NCBI GenBank assembly: GCA_019746135.1
Contig: JAIESI010000186.1
Span: 1 to 59,726 of the forward strand
Direction of reading: 5' to 3'
DNA: 59,726 nucleotides
Source: Xanthobacteraceae bacterium
GTDB lineage: Bacteria > Pseudomonadota > Alphaproteobacteria > Rhizobiales > Xanthobacteraceae
The position numbers and the translations under genes were made by a program. The notes beneath the pieces were generated by a model. That model saw only the letters and a program-made list of their open reading frames with translations. It was not told where the DNA came from and did no database searches. Positions 36,876-44,782 of the stretch are shown one piece after another. The first letter of the stretch is position 1. The number at the start of each line of letters is the position of its first letter.

Positions 36876-38047
36876 GGCGACGCGCTCATGCGACACGCGC
36901 TTTCCGGCTTGTCGAAGCCCAGCGTGTCGAGATTTTCGGTCTGGTGCAGGAACTGTGCGAACGGCGCCTGGGCGATGACGGCGTCGGCGGTGGCAAGCTG
37001 GACCGGCTGGCGAAGCTGGTTGTCCCAGGGTCGGAAGGTAAGCGCCTGCCCCTTCGATCCATCGACGCGGAATTCCGCGCTCTTGAGGTGCGCCGCGACC
37101 TTGGCGAAATCCGCGGTCCGCACCCGCAACACCGCCTCGATGATGGCCTTAGCACCGATCCAGGCGGCCCAATCCTCGCCGCGCATCGGCCGCTGCGCCA
37201 TGCGCTTGAACCGTCGCGACAGGTTTGCGCCGCCGTCGCGATCCCAGGCCCAGTGCCAGGCTTCCGCGGTAAGCCCTGCCGCGCCGATCACCGGCCGCGG
37301 GCTCAAGGTCTGGTACGGCACAAAGCGCGCCACCTCGCCGCTCTCGTCGGCGACGAACACGGTGTCGTAGGCCACGCCTCCAGTCAGCAGAGCCAGATTG
37401 TTCTGCTCGCGCTCGCGCGGATCGCTGCCGAGCACGAACGGGCGCCTGGCCACGATCCGCGCGCCGAAGCGTTTGGCGGAGCGTTCGAGCGCGCGCACCG
37501 TCTCGGCATCACGGGCGCCGGGACCTTCGAGCACCAGGATATCGCGCCACTTGCGGGCGACGACGAACTGGACCAGCGCATCGGTGTGCATGGCAAGGCT
37601 GGGACCGAGATGCAGCGTCTGGGCATTGCAGTTGCCACCCCGCAGGGCGTCGCTGTCCGCCGAGACGTTGAACAACAACCCGTCCGGCGCTGCGCGTGCG
37701 GCGGCGATCAGCGCCTCGGCCGGGGCATCCACCAGGATCAGGCGCGCGCCGCGTTCCTGGCGGAGCTTTTGCACCGCGCCGGCGACGCCCTCGCTGTTGT
37801 CGGCCCGCGCCTCCACGAGCTCGAACGCGATGCCGAGCGAACGGCCCACCGCCTCGAGATCGTCGACGGCAAGCTTTGCTCCGTCGAACGGCCGCCCGCG
37901 CTGCTCCAGGACGATGCCGCCGAAGCCCACGCGATCTTCGTGGCGCGGATCGTTCATGCGATCGACATAGCCGATCACCAGGCGTTCCGCCGCGGTGGCG
38001 GGCCACCCGGCCAGCAGCGGCAGCAGCGCGACCAGAAACCTAATCAT
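36872..38047 (-). CDS. ABC substrate-binding protein, PQQ-alcohol-dehydrogenase system
   Basis: A 391-residue exported periplasmic protein. Signal peptide MIRFLVALLPLLAGWPATAA; then RLVIGYVDRMNDPRHEDRVGFGGIVLEQRGRPFDGAKLAVDDL and the Leu/Ile/Val-binding-like body with LFNVSADSDALRGGNCNAQTLHLGPS. This matches the binding proteins linked to PQQ alcohol dehydrogenases (PedB/LutA group). Its start overlaps the beta-propeller stop by 8 bases and its end overlaps the permease start. Confidence 0.9.
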   Translation of the reverse strand: MIRFLVALLPLLAGWPATAAERLVIGYVDRMNDPRHEDRVGFGGIVLEQRGRPFDGAKLAVDDLEAVGRSLGIAFELVEARADNSEGVAGAVQKLRQERGARLILVDAPAEALIAAARAAPDGLLFNVSADSDALRGGNCNAQTLHLGPSLAMHTDALVQFVVARKWRDILVLEGPGARDAETVRALERSAKRFGARIVARRPFVLGSDPREREQNNLALLTGGVAYDTVFVADESGEVARFVPYQTLSPRPVIGAAGLTAEAWHWAWDRDGGANLSRRFKRMAQRPMRGEDWAAWIGAKAIIEAVLRVRTADFAKVAAHLKSAEFRVDGSKGQALTFRPWDNQLRQPVQLATADAVIAQAPFAQFLHQTENLDTLGFDKPESACRMSASP

Positions 38048-39020
38048 CGATCGCCACGCTATGCGGCGAGCGCCCGACCGGCACCGAGCGGATCACCTTG
38101 CCGGCCTTCGCATCGATGATGGTGACGTCGTCGCTCGCGCCGTTGGCGACGAACAACAGGCTCTCGTCGCGGCTCAGTGAAATATCCCACGGACGGCTGC
38201 CGACGAGGATGTAGTCGCGGACCTCCTTGCTCCGGCCATCGACCACGGCGACGCGATTGGCCGCGCCGAGCGTGACATAGGCGGTCGCACCATCGCGGGT
38301 GAGCTTCAGTCCGACCGGGCGGATGTCGTCGCGCCGGAAGCCGCGCGGCGCAAAATCGATTCGCTTGACCACCTTGTTGGCCGCCGCGTCGATCACATAG
38401 ACCGCGCCTTCCACCTCCGCCGAGACCCAAACCTCCTTGCCGTCGGTGGTTTGCGCGAAGCGGCGCGGGCGGCTGCCGACCGGGACATCGGCCTTGATCG
38501 TGCCGGTTGCCACGTCGATCACATGCACGAGGCTTGCGGCCTCGGAGGCAACGTAAACCGTCGATCCGTCCGCCGACACCAGCACGCCTTCGGGCTCGCC
38601 CCCGACCTTGACCGATTTGACGACCTTCTTCGTTGCGAGATCGACGACGGACAGCCTGCCCTCGTCCTCGTTGCTGACGAACAGCTGCCGGTCGCCCGGG
38701 CCGATGTCGAACACCTCGGGCTCGGCGATGCCGCGAATCTGATCGGCGACCGCAAGCTTCGCCACATCTATCACGTCGATCCTGTTGTCGTCGCCGCACG
38801 CCACATAGAGCCGGGTGCGGTCGGCGTTGAGCTTGAGGTCGCGTGGCCGCTTGCCGGTGCGGATGGTCGCTGCGACCGCGTAGCTCTTGCCGTCGAGCAC
38901 GGTCACGGTGTTGCTCTTCTCGTTGCTGACGAAGATGCGGCCGGTGTCTTTTGCCAGTCCATCGGCCATGCCGAACATCAGCCCAGCCGCGACGATGCAG
39001 GTGCGAAGCAATCCAATCAC
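38040..39020 (-). CDS. YVTN-type beta-propeller protein, exported
   Basis: A 326-residue exported seven-bladed-type propeller. Signal peptide MIGLLRTCIVAAGLMFGMADGLAK; repeats such as RIFVSNEKSNTVTVLDGKS, RLYVACGDDNRIDVIDVAK, QLFVSNEDEGRLSVVDLA and LLFVANGASDDVTIIDAK are spaced about 42 residues apart. It belongs to the group found with PQQ-dependent catabolism. Possibly a periplasmic metal or complex carrier; its role in lanthanide handling is inferred from context. It overlaps both neighbours. Confidence 0.9.
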   Translation of the reverse strand: MIGLLRTCIVAAGLMFGMADGLAKDTGRIFVSNEKSNTVTVLDGKSYAVAATIRTGKRPRDLKLNADRTRLYVACGDDNRIDVIDVAKLAVADQIRGIAEPEVFDIGPGDRQLFVSNEDEGRLSVVDLATKKVVKSVKVGGEPEGVLVSADGSTVYVASEAASLVHVIDVATGTIKADVPVGSRPRRFAQTTDGKEVWVSAEVEGAVYVIDAAANKVVKRIDFAPRGFRRDDIRPVGLKLTRDGATAYVTLGAANRVAVVDGRSKEVRDYILVGSRPWDISLSRDESLLFVANGASDDVTIIDAKAGKVIRSVPVGRSPHSVAIDD

Positions 39021-39838
39021 GATGCGGCCCTTTCCACGGCGGCGCCCGCGGCTGGCGGCGTCCTGGGCTCGATCAGGCTCAGGAACGCATCGGACAGCGA
39101 CGGCTTGCCGGCCTTCTGCAGGATCGCCGCAGGCGGCGCACTTTCAACCACACGCCCGCGATGCAGAACCATGACACGGTCGGCGCCCTCCGCCTCCTCG
39201 ACCAGATGCGTGGCCCACAACACGCCGAGCCCGCGCTCGCCGCATAGTTTTCGCACGTAGCTCAGGAGATCGCGCCGCACCATGGGATCGAGACCCGCCG
39301 TCGGCTCGTCGAGCAGCAGCACGGTCGGGTCATGCATCAAGGCGCGCGCGAGCTCGACGCGGCGGCGGTTGCCGCCGCTGAGCTTGCGCGCAATGGTGCC
39401 GGCGCTGTCAGTGAGCCCAAGCCGGCCGAGTTCCTGCATCATCCGCTCGCTCGCAACGGCGCGGGCCATTCCACGCAGCCCGGCATGGAAATGGAGGCTG
39501 GTGGAGACCGGCAGATCGAGGTCGAGCGTCGCATCCTGGAAAACGATGCCCAGGCCTCGCAATCCTTCCACCGGATTGCGCCGCATGTCGGCGCCATTGA
39601 CCGTGATCGAGCCTGCGTCGGGCACGAACAGGCCGGAAAGCAACTGGAACAGGGTGGACTTGCCCGCGCCGTTCAGGCCGAGCAGTGCGACAAATTCGCC
39701 GGCATCGACATGGAGATCGATGCGGTCGAGTGCCTTCACCGGCCCATAGGATTTGACGACGCCTGCCGCGCAAACGAGCGGCCCTCGCTTCAAATCTTCG
39801 TCAGAAGCTGCAGCCGGGACCACGGGTTTCGAGTCCAT
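39017..39838 (-). CDS. ABC transporter ATP-binding protein, PQQ-alcohol-dehydrogenase system
   Basis: A 273-residue ATPase. Walker A LLGLNGAGKSTLFQLLSG, signature LSGGNRRRVELARAL, Walker B VLLLDEPTAGLDP, followed by the H-loop in LWATHLVEEAEGA. First gene of the five-gene operon: its stop overlaps the beta-propeller start by ATGA. It is divergent from the alcohol dehydrogenase across 265 bases that must hold both promoters. Confidence 0.92.
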   Translation of the reverse strand: MDSKPVVPAAASDEDLKRGPLVCAAGVVKSYGPVKALDRIDLHVDAGEFVALLGLNGAGKSTLFQLLSGLFVPDAGSITVNGADMRRNPVEGLRGLGIVFQDATLDLDLPVSTSLHFHAGLRGMARAVASERMMQELGRLGLTDSAGTIARKLSGGNRRRVELARALMHDPTVLLLDEPTAGLDPMVRRDLLSYVRKLCGERGLGVLWATHLVEEAEGADRVMVLHRGRVVESAPPAAILQKAGKPSLSDAFLSLIEPRTPPAAGAAVERAAS

Positions 39839-40103
39839 CCCTCAGCCGGCCGCGCCGGCCCGATCAGCATTCAGCCGACTATATCGCCTTACCGTCCCAC
39901 TTGGCATGGCCGAAGGCGATGGGCAGGAATGGCAGCCCTGCCCAACCGCATGCGCGGTCTCAATCCACTTTACAGACACTCCAAAGGAGCGCGATCATTC
40001 TGGTAACGCTTTGAGTCACGGCGCCAGACCGTCCGCGCAAGTCCGCGGCAAAATTCAAAGCGGCCACGACCGCAGAACAAGTCGATGGGCAAGGGAGGCG
40101 ACG
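39839..40103. other. Divergent control region of the alcohol dehydrogenase cluster
   Basis: A 265-base gap between the ABC operon and the PQQ dehydrogenase. No regulator is encoded beside it. I see no clear operator; a possible -35 TTTACA near 39968 has no convincing -10. The dehydrogenase ribosome site AAGGGAGG is at the right end. Confidence 0.4.
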
Positions 40104-41804
40104 ATGAAATTCGCAGGTCACATTGCGTCTCTTGTTGCGGCGCTCGCGTTCGCGACGGGAATTTGCAGCAGCGCATATGCGCAATCAACGGACGATCTCA
40201 AGAACGACGAAAAGACCCCGGCCGACGTGCTGGTCTACGGCATGGGCTACTCGGGCCAGCGTTTCAGCCCGCTCACCCAGATCAACAAGGACAATGTTCA
40301 CCGCCTGGTTCCGGTGTGGGGCCACGCGCTGACCGACAACCGCGGCGCGGAAGCGTTCCCGCTGATCAAGGACGGTGTCGTCTACACGACGGTCCACAAT
40401 GCGACGGTGGCGATCGACGCGCTCACCGGTAAACAGGTATGGCGCACGCCGCACGAATATCCGCCGGAGACGCTGCGGGTGGTGTGCTGCGGCGTCGTCA
40501 ACCGCGGTGCCGCGATCTACGACGGCAAGATCATCCGCGCGCTGATGGACAATCACATCGTCGCGCTCGACGCCAAGACCGGCAAGGAGGTCTGGAAGAC
40601 CAAGTCGCCCGATCCGACCACGGTCGAGAACGGCTATGCCATGACCGGCGCACCGCTGGTGGTCAACGGCGTCGCCATCGTCGGCGTGGCCGGTGCCGAA
40701 TACAGCCACCGCGGCTTCATTGAAGGCTACGACGCCGCGACCGGCAAGCATCTCTGGCGCAGCTACAACATTCCAGGCAAAGGCGAACCGGGCTCCGAGA
40801 CCTGGAAGGGCGACACCAATCTGGTCGGCGGCGGCTCGAGCTGGGTCACCGGCACCTACGATCCTGAGCTCGATCTGGTCTACTGGGGCACCGGCAATCC
40901 TTCACCGTGGAATCCGCGCACGCGGCCGGGCGACAATCTCTGGACCAACTCGGTCGTCGCGTTCCGCCCGAAGACCGGCGAGCGCGTCTGGGCGTTCCAG
41001 ACCACACCGGCCGATCCGTTCGACTATGACGGCGTGCACACGCCCGTGCGCGCGACGCTCAACGTCGAAGGGCAGCCACGCAAGGCGGTGATCCAGGCGA
41101 ACCGCGGCGGCTTCCTCTACGTGCTGGACGCGAAGGACGGCACGCTGCTCGCCGCCAACGCCTTCGGCAAGGTGAACTGGGCCGACGGCGTCGACATGAA
41201 GACCGGGCGGCCGAAGTGGACGCAGGTCTATCACGACGCGGTGGCGGGCAAGAACGTGACGGTGTGGCCGTCGGTGTCCGGCGTCACCAACTGGCAGCAC
41301 ATGTCGTTCAACCCCGGCACGGGCCTGCTCTACATCAACACGCTGCACATCGGCATGACCTACGAGGCGCCGGAGCCCGTGGCCATGACGCCGGGCAAGC
41401 CGTCCGGTCCGGGCAGCGTGAAGCGCACGACCGTGCTCGACGACCCGAACGTCCGCGGCTTCCTCAAAGCGGTCGACCCGATGACCGGCAAGTCGAAGTG
41501 GGAGGTGCCGACCAAGAGCCCCAACTGGTCGTCCACATTGTCGACGGCGAGCAATCTGGTGTTCACCGGCGTGATGACTGGCGAGTTCCAGGCGATCGAC
41601 GCCGACACCGGCAAGTTGCTGTGGAGCTTCCAGACGCCGTCCGGCATTCTCGGCCAGCCGGTCACATGGGAACGCGACGGCAAGCAGTACGTCACGGTGA
41701 TGAGCGGTATCGGCGGCGTCTACGCGCTGCGCGCCGGCGATCCGAACCTCGCCAACGTGCCGGCCGGCGCGTCGATCTGGACCTTCGCGCTGTTCGACAA
41801 GTAA
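40104..41804 (+). CDS. PQQ-dependent alcohol dehydrogenase, lanthanide type
   Basis: A 566-residue periplasmic quinoprotein of the methanol/ethanol family (XoxF/ExaF/PedH-like). Signal peptide MKFAGHIASLVAALAFATGI...AYA; six or more tryptophan-docking repeats (AIDALTGKQVW, ALDAKTGKEVW, AIDADTGKLLW); vicinal Cys128-Cys129 over PQQ; metal ligand Glu199. Catalytic Asp307 is in FDYDGVH, with a second Asp at 309, the residue that marks lanthanide rather than calcium enzymes. It oxidises a primary alcohol and passes electrons to a cytochrome c, encoded two genes on. ATG follows AAGGGAGG. Confidence 0.95.
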   Translation: MKFAGHIASLVAALAFATGICSSAYAQSTDDLKNDEKTPADVLVYGMGYSGQRFSPLTQINKDNVHRLVPVWGHALTDNRGAEAFPLIKDGVVYTTVHNATVAIDALTGKQVWRTPHEYPPETLRVVCCGVVNRGAAIYDGKIIRALMDNHIVALDAKTGKEVWKTKSPDPTTVENGYAMTGAPLVVNGVAIVGVAGAEYSHRGFIEGYDAATGKHLWRSYNIPGKGEPGSETWKGDTNLVGGGSSWVTGTYDPELDLVYWGTGNPSPWNPRTRPGDNLWTNSVVAFRPKTGERVWAFQTTPADPFDYDGVHTPVRATLNVEGQPRKAVIQANRGGFLYVLDAKDGTLLAANAFGKVNWADGVDMKTGRPKWTQVYHDAVAGKNVTVWPSVSGVTNWQHMSFNPGTGLLYINTLHIGMTYEAPEPVAMTPGKPSGPGSVKRTTVLDDPNVRGFLKAVDPMTGKSKWEVPTKSPNWSSTLSTASNLVFTGVMTGEFQAIDADTGKLLWSFQTPSGILGQPVTWERDGKQYVTVMSGIGGVYALRAGDPNLANVPAGASIWTFALFDK

Positions 41805-42130
41805 TGGGCAAAGGTCGCGTGCAACGTGCGAGGGGCGCCCGGTGGCGCCTCTCGTTTTTCCGGGTGGCGTTCGGCGCTTGCCTGCTCGCAGCGATGCAGG
41901 GCACAGCCGGCGCGGCTTGCGATTTTTCCGCCGTCAAGCTGCAGATCGATGTGGTGCTCGACCGCGACGCCGCGCGGGGCGAAAAATTCCGCCGCGAGGT
42001 TGCCTCGGGCGCGGACTCCATCGCCGTGCTGGAGTCGCTGGTGGCACCGGAGATGGCGAAGAAGATCGACATCTGCCGGTTCGAGACCGCCGAGTACCTG
42101 ACGAAGCGCGGGTTCCCGCCGTTTCACTGA
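41804..42130 (+). CDS. Small exported two-cysteine protein coupled to the dehydrogenase
   Basis: A 108-residue protein whose ATG overlaps the dehydrogenase stop (TAATG). After a basic N-terminus comes a signal peptide (FFRVAFGACLLAAMQGTAGAA) and a mature part of about 70 residues with only two cysteines (Cys39, Cys91), probably one disulfide. The charged helix RDAARGEKFRREVASGADSIAVLESLVAPEMAKKI is its main feature. I recognise no family. Its place between dehydrogenase and cytochrome suggests a periplasmic helper: subunit, folding factor or electron-transfer adaptor. Confidence 0.75.
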   Translation: MGKGRVQRARGARWRLSFFRVAFGACLLAAMQGTAGAACDFSAVKLQIDVVLDRDAARGEKFRREVASGADSIAVLESLVAPEMAKKIDICRFETAEYLTKRGFPPFH

Positions 42131-42171
42131 CGGCCCGATATGCAAGGCAAATCCTGAAGCGATGAACGAGA

Positions 42172-42516
42172 ATGTCTGAAATGACGAGCCGGCCTCTCAA
42201 GCGTTCCCTGCACCGCATCACCGTCGTCGCAACTTGCGTTGTCGCGTTGGCCGCGCCGGCGGCTGCGCAAGACCAGGCCAAGATCGATGCGGGGGAAGCG
42301 ATCTACAACGACTACTGCTTCACCTGTCACGGCGAGAAGCTGGTCAGCAGCGGCCAGACCTTCGACCTGCGCCGGCTGACGGCCGCCGACCGCGCGCGCT
42401 TCGAAAACTCAGTGCTTGCGGGAAAGAACCAGATGCCGCCGTGGCGCGGCGTGCTGTCGAGCGAGCAGATCGATCTGCTCTGGCAATTCATTCGCGCCAA
42501 CGCCCATCAGAAGTGA
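42172..42516 (+). CDS. Cytochrome c, likely electron acceptor of the dehydrogenase
   Basis: A 114-residue exported monohaem class I cytochrome. Signal peptide ITVVATCVVALAAPAAA; haem motif CFTCH (Cys49, Cys52, His53); axial Met88 in GKNQMPPWRG; C-terminal helix SEQIDLLWQFIRANA. It probably accepts electrons from the PQQ alcohol dehydrogenase, as XoxG or PedF do. It is 41 bases after the small two-cysteine protein. An in-frame ATG at 42181 is an alternative start. Confidence 0.9.
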   Translation: MSEMTSRPLKRSLHRITVVATCVVALAAPAAAQDQAKIDAGEAIYNDYCFTCHGEKLVSSGQTFDLRRLTAADRARFENSVLAGKNQMPPWRGVLSSEQIDLLWQFIRANAHQK

Positions 42517-42610
42517 AAGCGAACCAGCGCCGCACCGGGGGTGACGCCCAAGCCAAATGGGTTCGTTTGTTCTGTCCGCTACTTGCGAGAGCAAACAGTA
42601 ACAATACACG

Positions 42611-43195
42611 CTATAGGTGCGAACCCGCAGCCTCGACCGCGCGCCGGACGCGGTTCTTGATCGCCACGCCGTCCTTCTCCGGCAGCGCGCGCGGCGGATC
42701 GTCGGCGGCGATCGGCACGCGGGCGAACAGCGTGCCCTCGTATGCCGCAAGCAATCGTCCGAGCTCTGTCAGCCCCGCGTCGTCGGCAACATCGAGCACC
42801 TTGTCGAAGCCGCAGCTCTTGGCGACGCTGACGAGGTCCACGCCGCCCTGGGTGTGGCTCGCCTGCATGCCGGTCTCGCCATAGTGGCCGTTGTCGAACA
42901 CCACGACGGCGAGGTTCTTCGGCTTCTGCACGCCGATGGTGGCAAGGCTTCCCAGGCCCATCAGCATCTCGCCGTCGCCGGTCACGACGGCAACCCGCAG
43001 GTTGGGCTTCGCCAGCGCAAGACCGAGCCCGATCATCGCCGCGCCGCCCATCGCGCCCCAGAGATAGAAGTTGCGATCGTCGTCGCCCGCAGCGTAGGCG
43101 TCCCAGGTGCAGGAGCCGAGTCCGGGCACGACGAAGAGATTCTTCGGCCGGTCGGCGAGCAGCGTCTTCATCGCGGCGCGGCGTTCGAAGGTCAT
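42611..43195 (-). CDS. ThDP-dependent decarboxylase, beta (C-terminal) subunit
   Basis: A 194-residue pyrophosphate-binding half of a thiamin diphosphate enzyme. The ThDP motif runs from GDGEMLMGLGSLATI (residues 73-87) to VVFDNGHYGETG (98-109). It pairs with the alpha half encoded just upstream, as in sulfopyruvate and phosphonopyruvate decarboxylases. The start at 43195 overlaps the alpha stop by ATGA. It would decarboxylate a 2-oxo acid. Substrate not fixed by sequence. Confidence 0.88.
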   Translation of the reverse strand: MTFERRAAMKTLLADRPKNLFVVPGLGSCTWDAYAAGDDDRNFYLWGAMGGAAMIGLGLALAKPNLRVAVVTGDGEMLMGLGSLATIGVQKPKNLAVVVFDNGHYGETGMQASHTQGGVDLVSVAKSCGFDKVLDVADDAGLTELGRLLAAYEGTLFARVPIAADDPPRALPEKDGVAIKNRVRRAVEAAGSHL

Positions 43196-43734
43196 TTCAC
43201 CCACACCTTGCGGCCGATCAGCTTCTGCGAGAGCAGCACCGCCGCGGCGCGGTCGTCGCCGAACGCAAGCTGGATCGCGTTCTGCACCGCCGGCACCACC
43301 TGCGCGGCTTCCGTGACCTTGACCACGTCGGTGTCGCAGAGCTTCAGCGCAGGCTCGACGATCGAGCCCATCGGCTCCTGCCAGGGGTTGAACTCCTCCC
43401 ACTCGCCGCGCATCGTCACCAGCATCAGCATCGGAAAGCGGCAGGCGCGAATGAGCGACAGCATGTTGATGCAGTTGCCGACGCCGCTCGACTGCATCAG
43501 CAGCGCCGAGCGCTGCCCGCCGAGCCAGGCGCCGGCCGCAAGCGCGATGCCCTCCTCCTCGGTGGTGAGCGCGATGTCGCGGATTTGGGGATCCGCCTTG
43601 CAGCGCGCGATCAGCCGCGCATGGCCCGCGTCCGGCACGTAGCAGACCTGGCGGATGTCGGAGCCCTTGATCAGCTCGAACAGCTGGTCCTGCCAGGGCT
43701 TTACCTCGAGATCGGATGCAACGTTCAACGGCAT
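43192..43734 (-). CDS. ThDP-dependent decarboxylase, alpha (N-terminal) subunit
   Basis: A 180-residue pyrimidine-binding half of a ThDP enzyme. VCYVPDAGHARLIARC, TTEEEGIALAAGAWLGGQRSALLMQSSGVGNCINML holds the conserved activating glutamate; MLVTMRGEWEEFNPWQEPMGS is typical of the sulfopyruvate/phosphonopyruvate group. ATG follows AGGGAG directly. It is translated together with the beta subunit. Confidence 0.88.
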   Translation of the reverse strand: MPLNVASDLEVKPWQDQLFELIKGSDIRQVCYVPDAGHARLIARCKADPQIRDIALTTEEEGIALAAGAWLGGQRSALLMQSSGVGNCINMLSLIRACRFPMLMLVTMRGEWEEFNPWQEPMGSIVEPALKLCDTDVVKVTEAAQVVPAVQNAIQLAFGDDRAAAVLLSQKLIGRKVWVK

Positions 43735-43764
43735 CTCCCTGCCTTTGTCCTTAGCGGGCTCCGG

Positions 43765-44700
43765 TCAGGCACGCCAGGGCAGATCGGCCGCGTTCTCGAC
43801 GAACAGCCATGCGCCCAGGCCGAGCTCGGACGGGAACGGCACGACCAGCGCGTTGCCGAGCCGGCGCGCCGCGAGGCCCTCGCGCCGGATCAACGCTTCG
43901 GCGGCGGCGAGCGATTGCACGCGGATGGCATAGGCGCCGAGAAACGGCAGGCGTGGGATGGCGATTTCGGGAAACATCGCTGCAAACACATCCCGCGACA
44001 TCAACTGCACCTGGCCGCGATCGAGTGCGATGGCCTGGCCGAATTTTGTCGGCTTCGCGCCGTGCCCGGTGAAGCGCACGAAGCGGCCCGCGGCCTCCGC
44101 CACATCGGCGCTGACGACCACCATGTCGATGAGCCCCTGCGCGCCGTTGGGATGCGTCAGCCAGCGCGGCTGCCAGACCGTATGCTCGGTGCGGTGCGCG
44201 AGAATCTGGATGCGCCCCTCCGCCATCGCGCCGCGCTCGAGGCGGACCACCGTGAAGGCCGCAATGTCCGGTCCGCTCACGGTCTCGACCGGGCGCTGGA
44301 ACTGGACCAGCGGTCGCATGGCGAAGCCGGCTTTGGTCAGCCGCGCATGCGCGCCCTCGGCGTCGGCGACCGCAAACGCCGCAAGGTGCACGCCCGAATG
44401 GGCCGAAAGCGCGGCCTCGAATTCCAGCCCCAGCGGCGTGTCGGCGGTCTTGAACAGCACCTCCATATAGCCGCGGCCGAACATGCAGGTGACATTGCCG
44501 GTCCCGGTCGGCGTCCCGTCCGGGTTGACCTGCACGGAAACCGGCGTCGGCGCGAAGCCCGCGCGGGCGAGCGCGCGGCTCGCCGTTTGCGGGTCGTGCA
44601 CAAAATGACCGATGTGATCGAGGAAAATCTCGCCGCCGACCGGCAACTGCCGGTCCGCTTCGCTTGGTGCCTCCTCTGCCGCCGCCCGATTTTCAGCCAT
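43765..44700 (-). CDS. VOC family protein (glyoxalase-like domain)
   Basis: A 311-residue two-module VOC protein. EIFLDHIGHFVHDPQTASRALARAGFAPTPVS opens the first module; GYMEVLFKTAD and HLAAFAVADAEGAHARLTKAGF follow; the second module spans GLIDMVVVSADVAEAAGRFVRFTG onward. His/Glu positions suit a metal site. It lies 30 bases upstream of the decarboxylase pair, same strand, so one pathway is likely. Reaction unknown. Confidence 0.82.
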   Translation of the reverse strand: MAENRAAAEEAPSEADRQLPVGGEIFLDHIGHFVHDPQTASRALARAGFAPTPVSVQVNPDGTPTGTGNVTCMFGRGYMEVLFKTADTPLGLEFEAALSAHSGVHLAAFAVADAEGAHARLTKAGFAMRPLVQFQRPVETVSGPDIAAFTVVRLERGAMAEGRIQILAHRTEHTVWQPRWLTHPNGAQGLIDMVVVSADVAEAAGRFVRFTGHGAKPTKFGQAIALDRGQVQLMSRDVFAAMFPEIAIPRLPFLGAYAIRVQSLAAAEALIRREGLAARRLGNALVVPFPSELGLGAWLFVENAADLPWRA

Positions 44701-44782
44701 CGCCTGCTCCGTCTTGTCGCGGTTGTTGTTTCAAAGTCTCTGGTAGCATATGGGAAAAAGCATTCGCAGCAGGAACACTGAA

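Noticed and set aside
34413..37370. A 985-codon open frame on the plus strand over the receptor and ABC genes
   Set aside because: It is the antisense shadow of two well-supported genes; its translation is rich in Arg, His and Asp with no domain.
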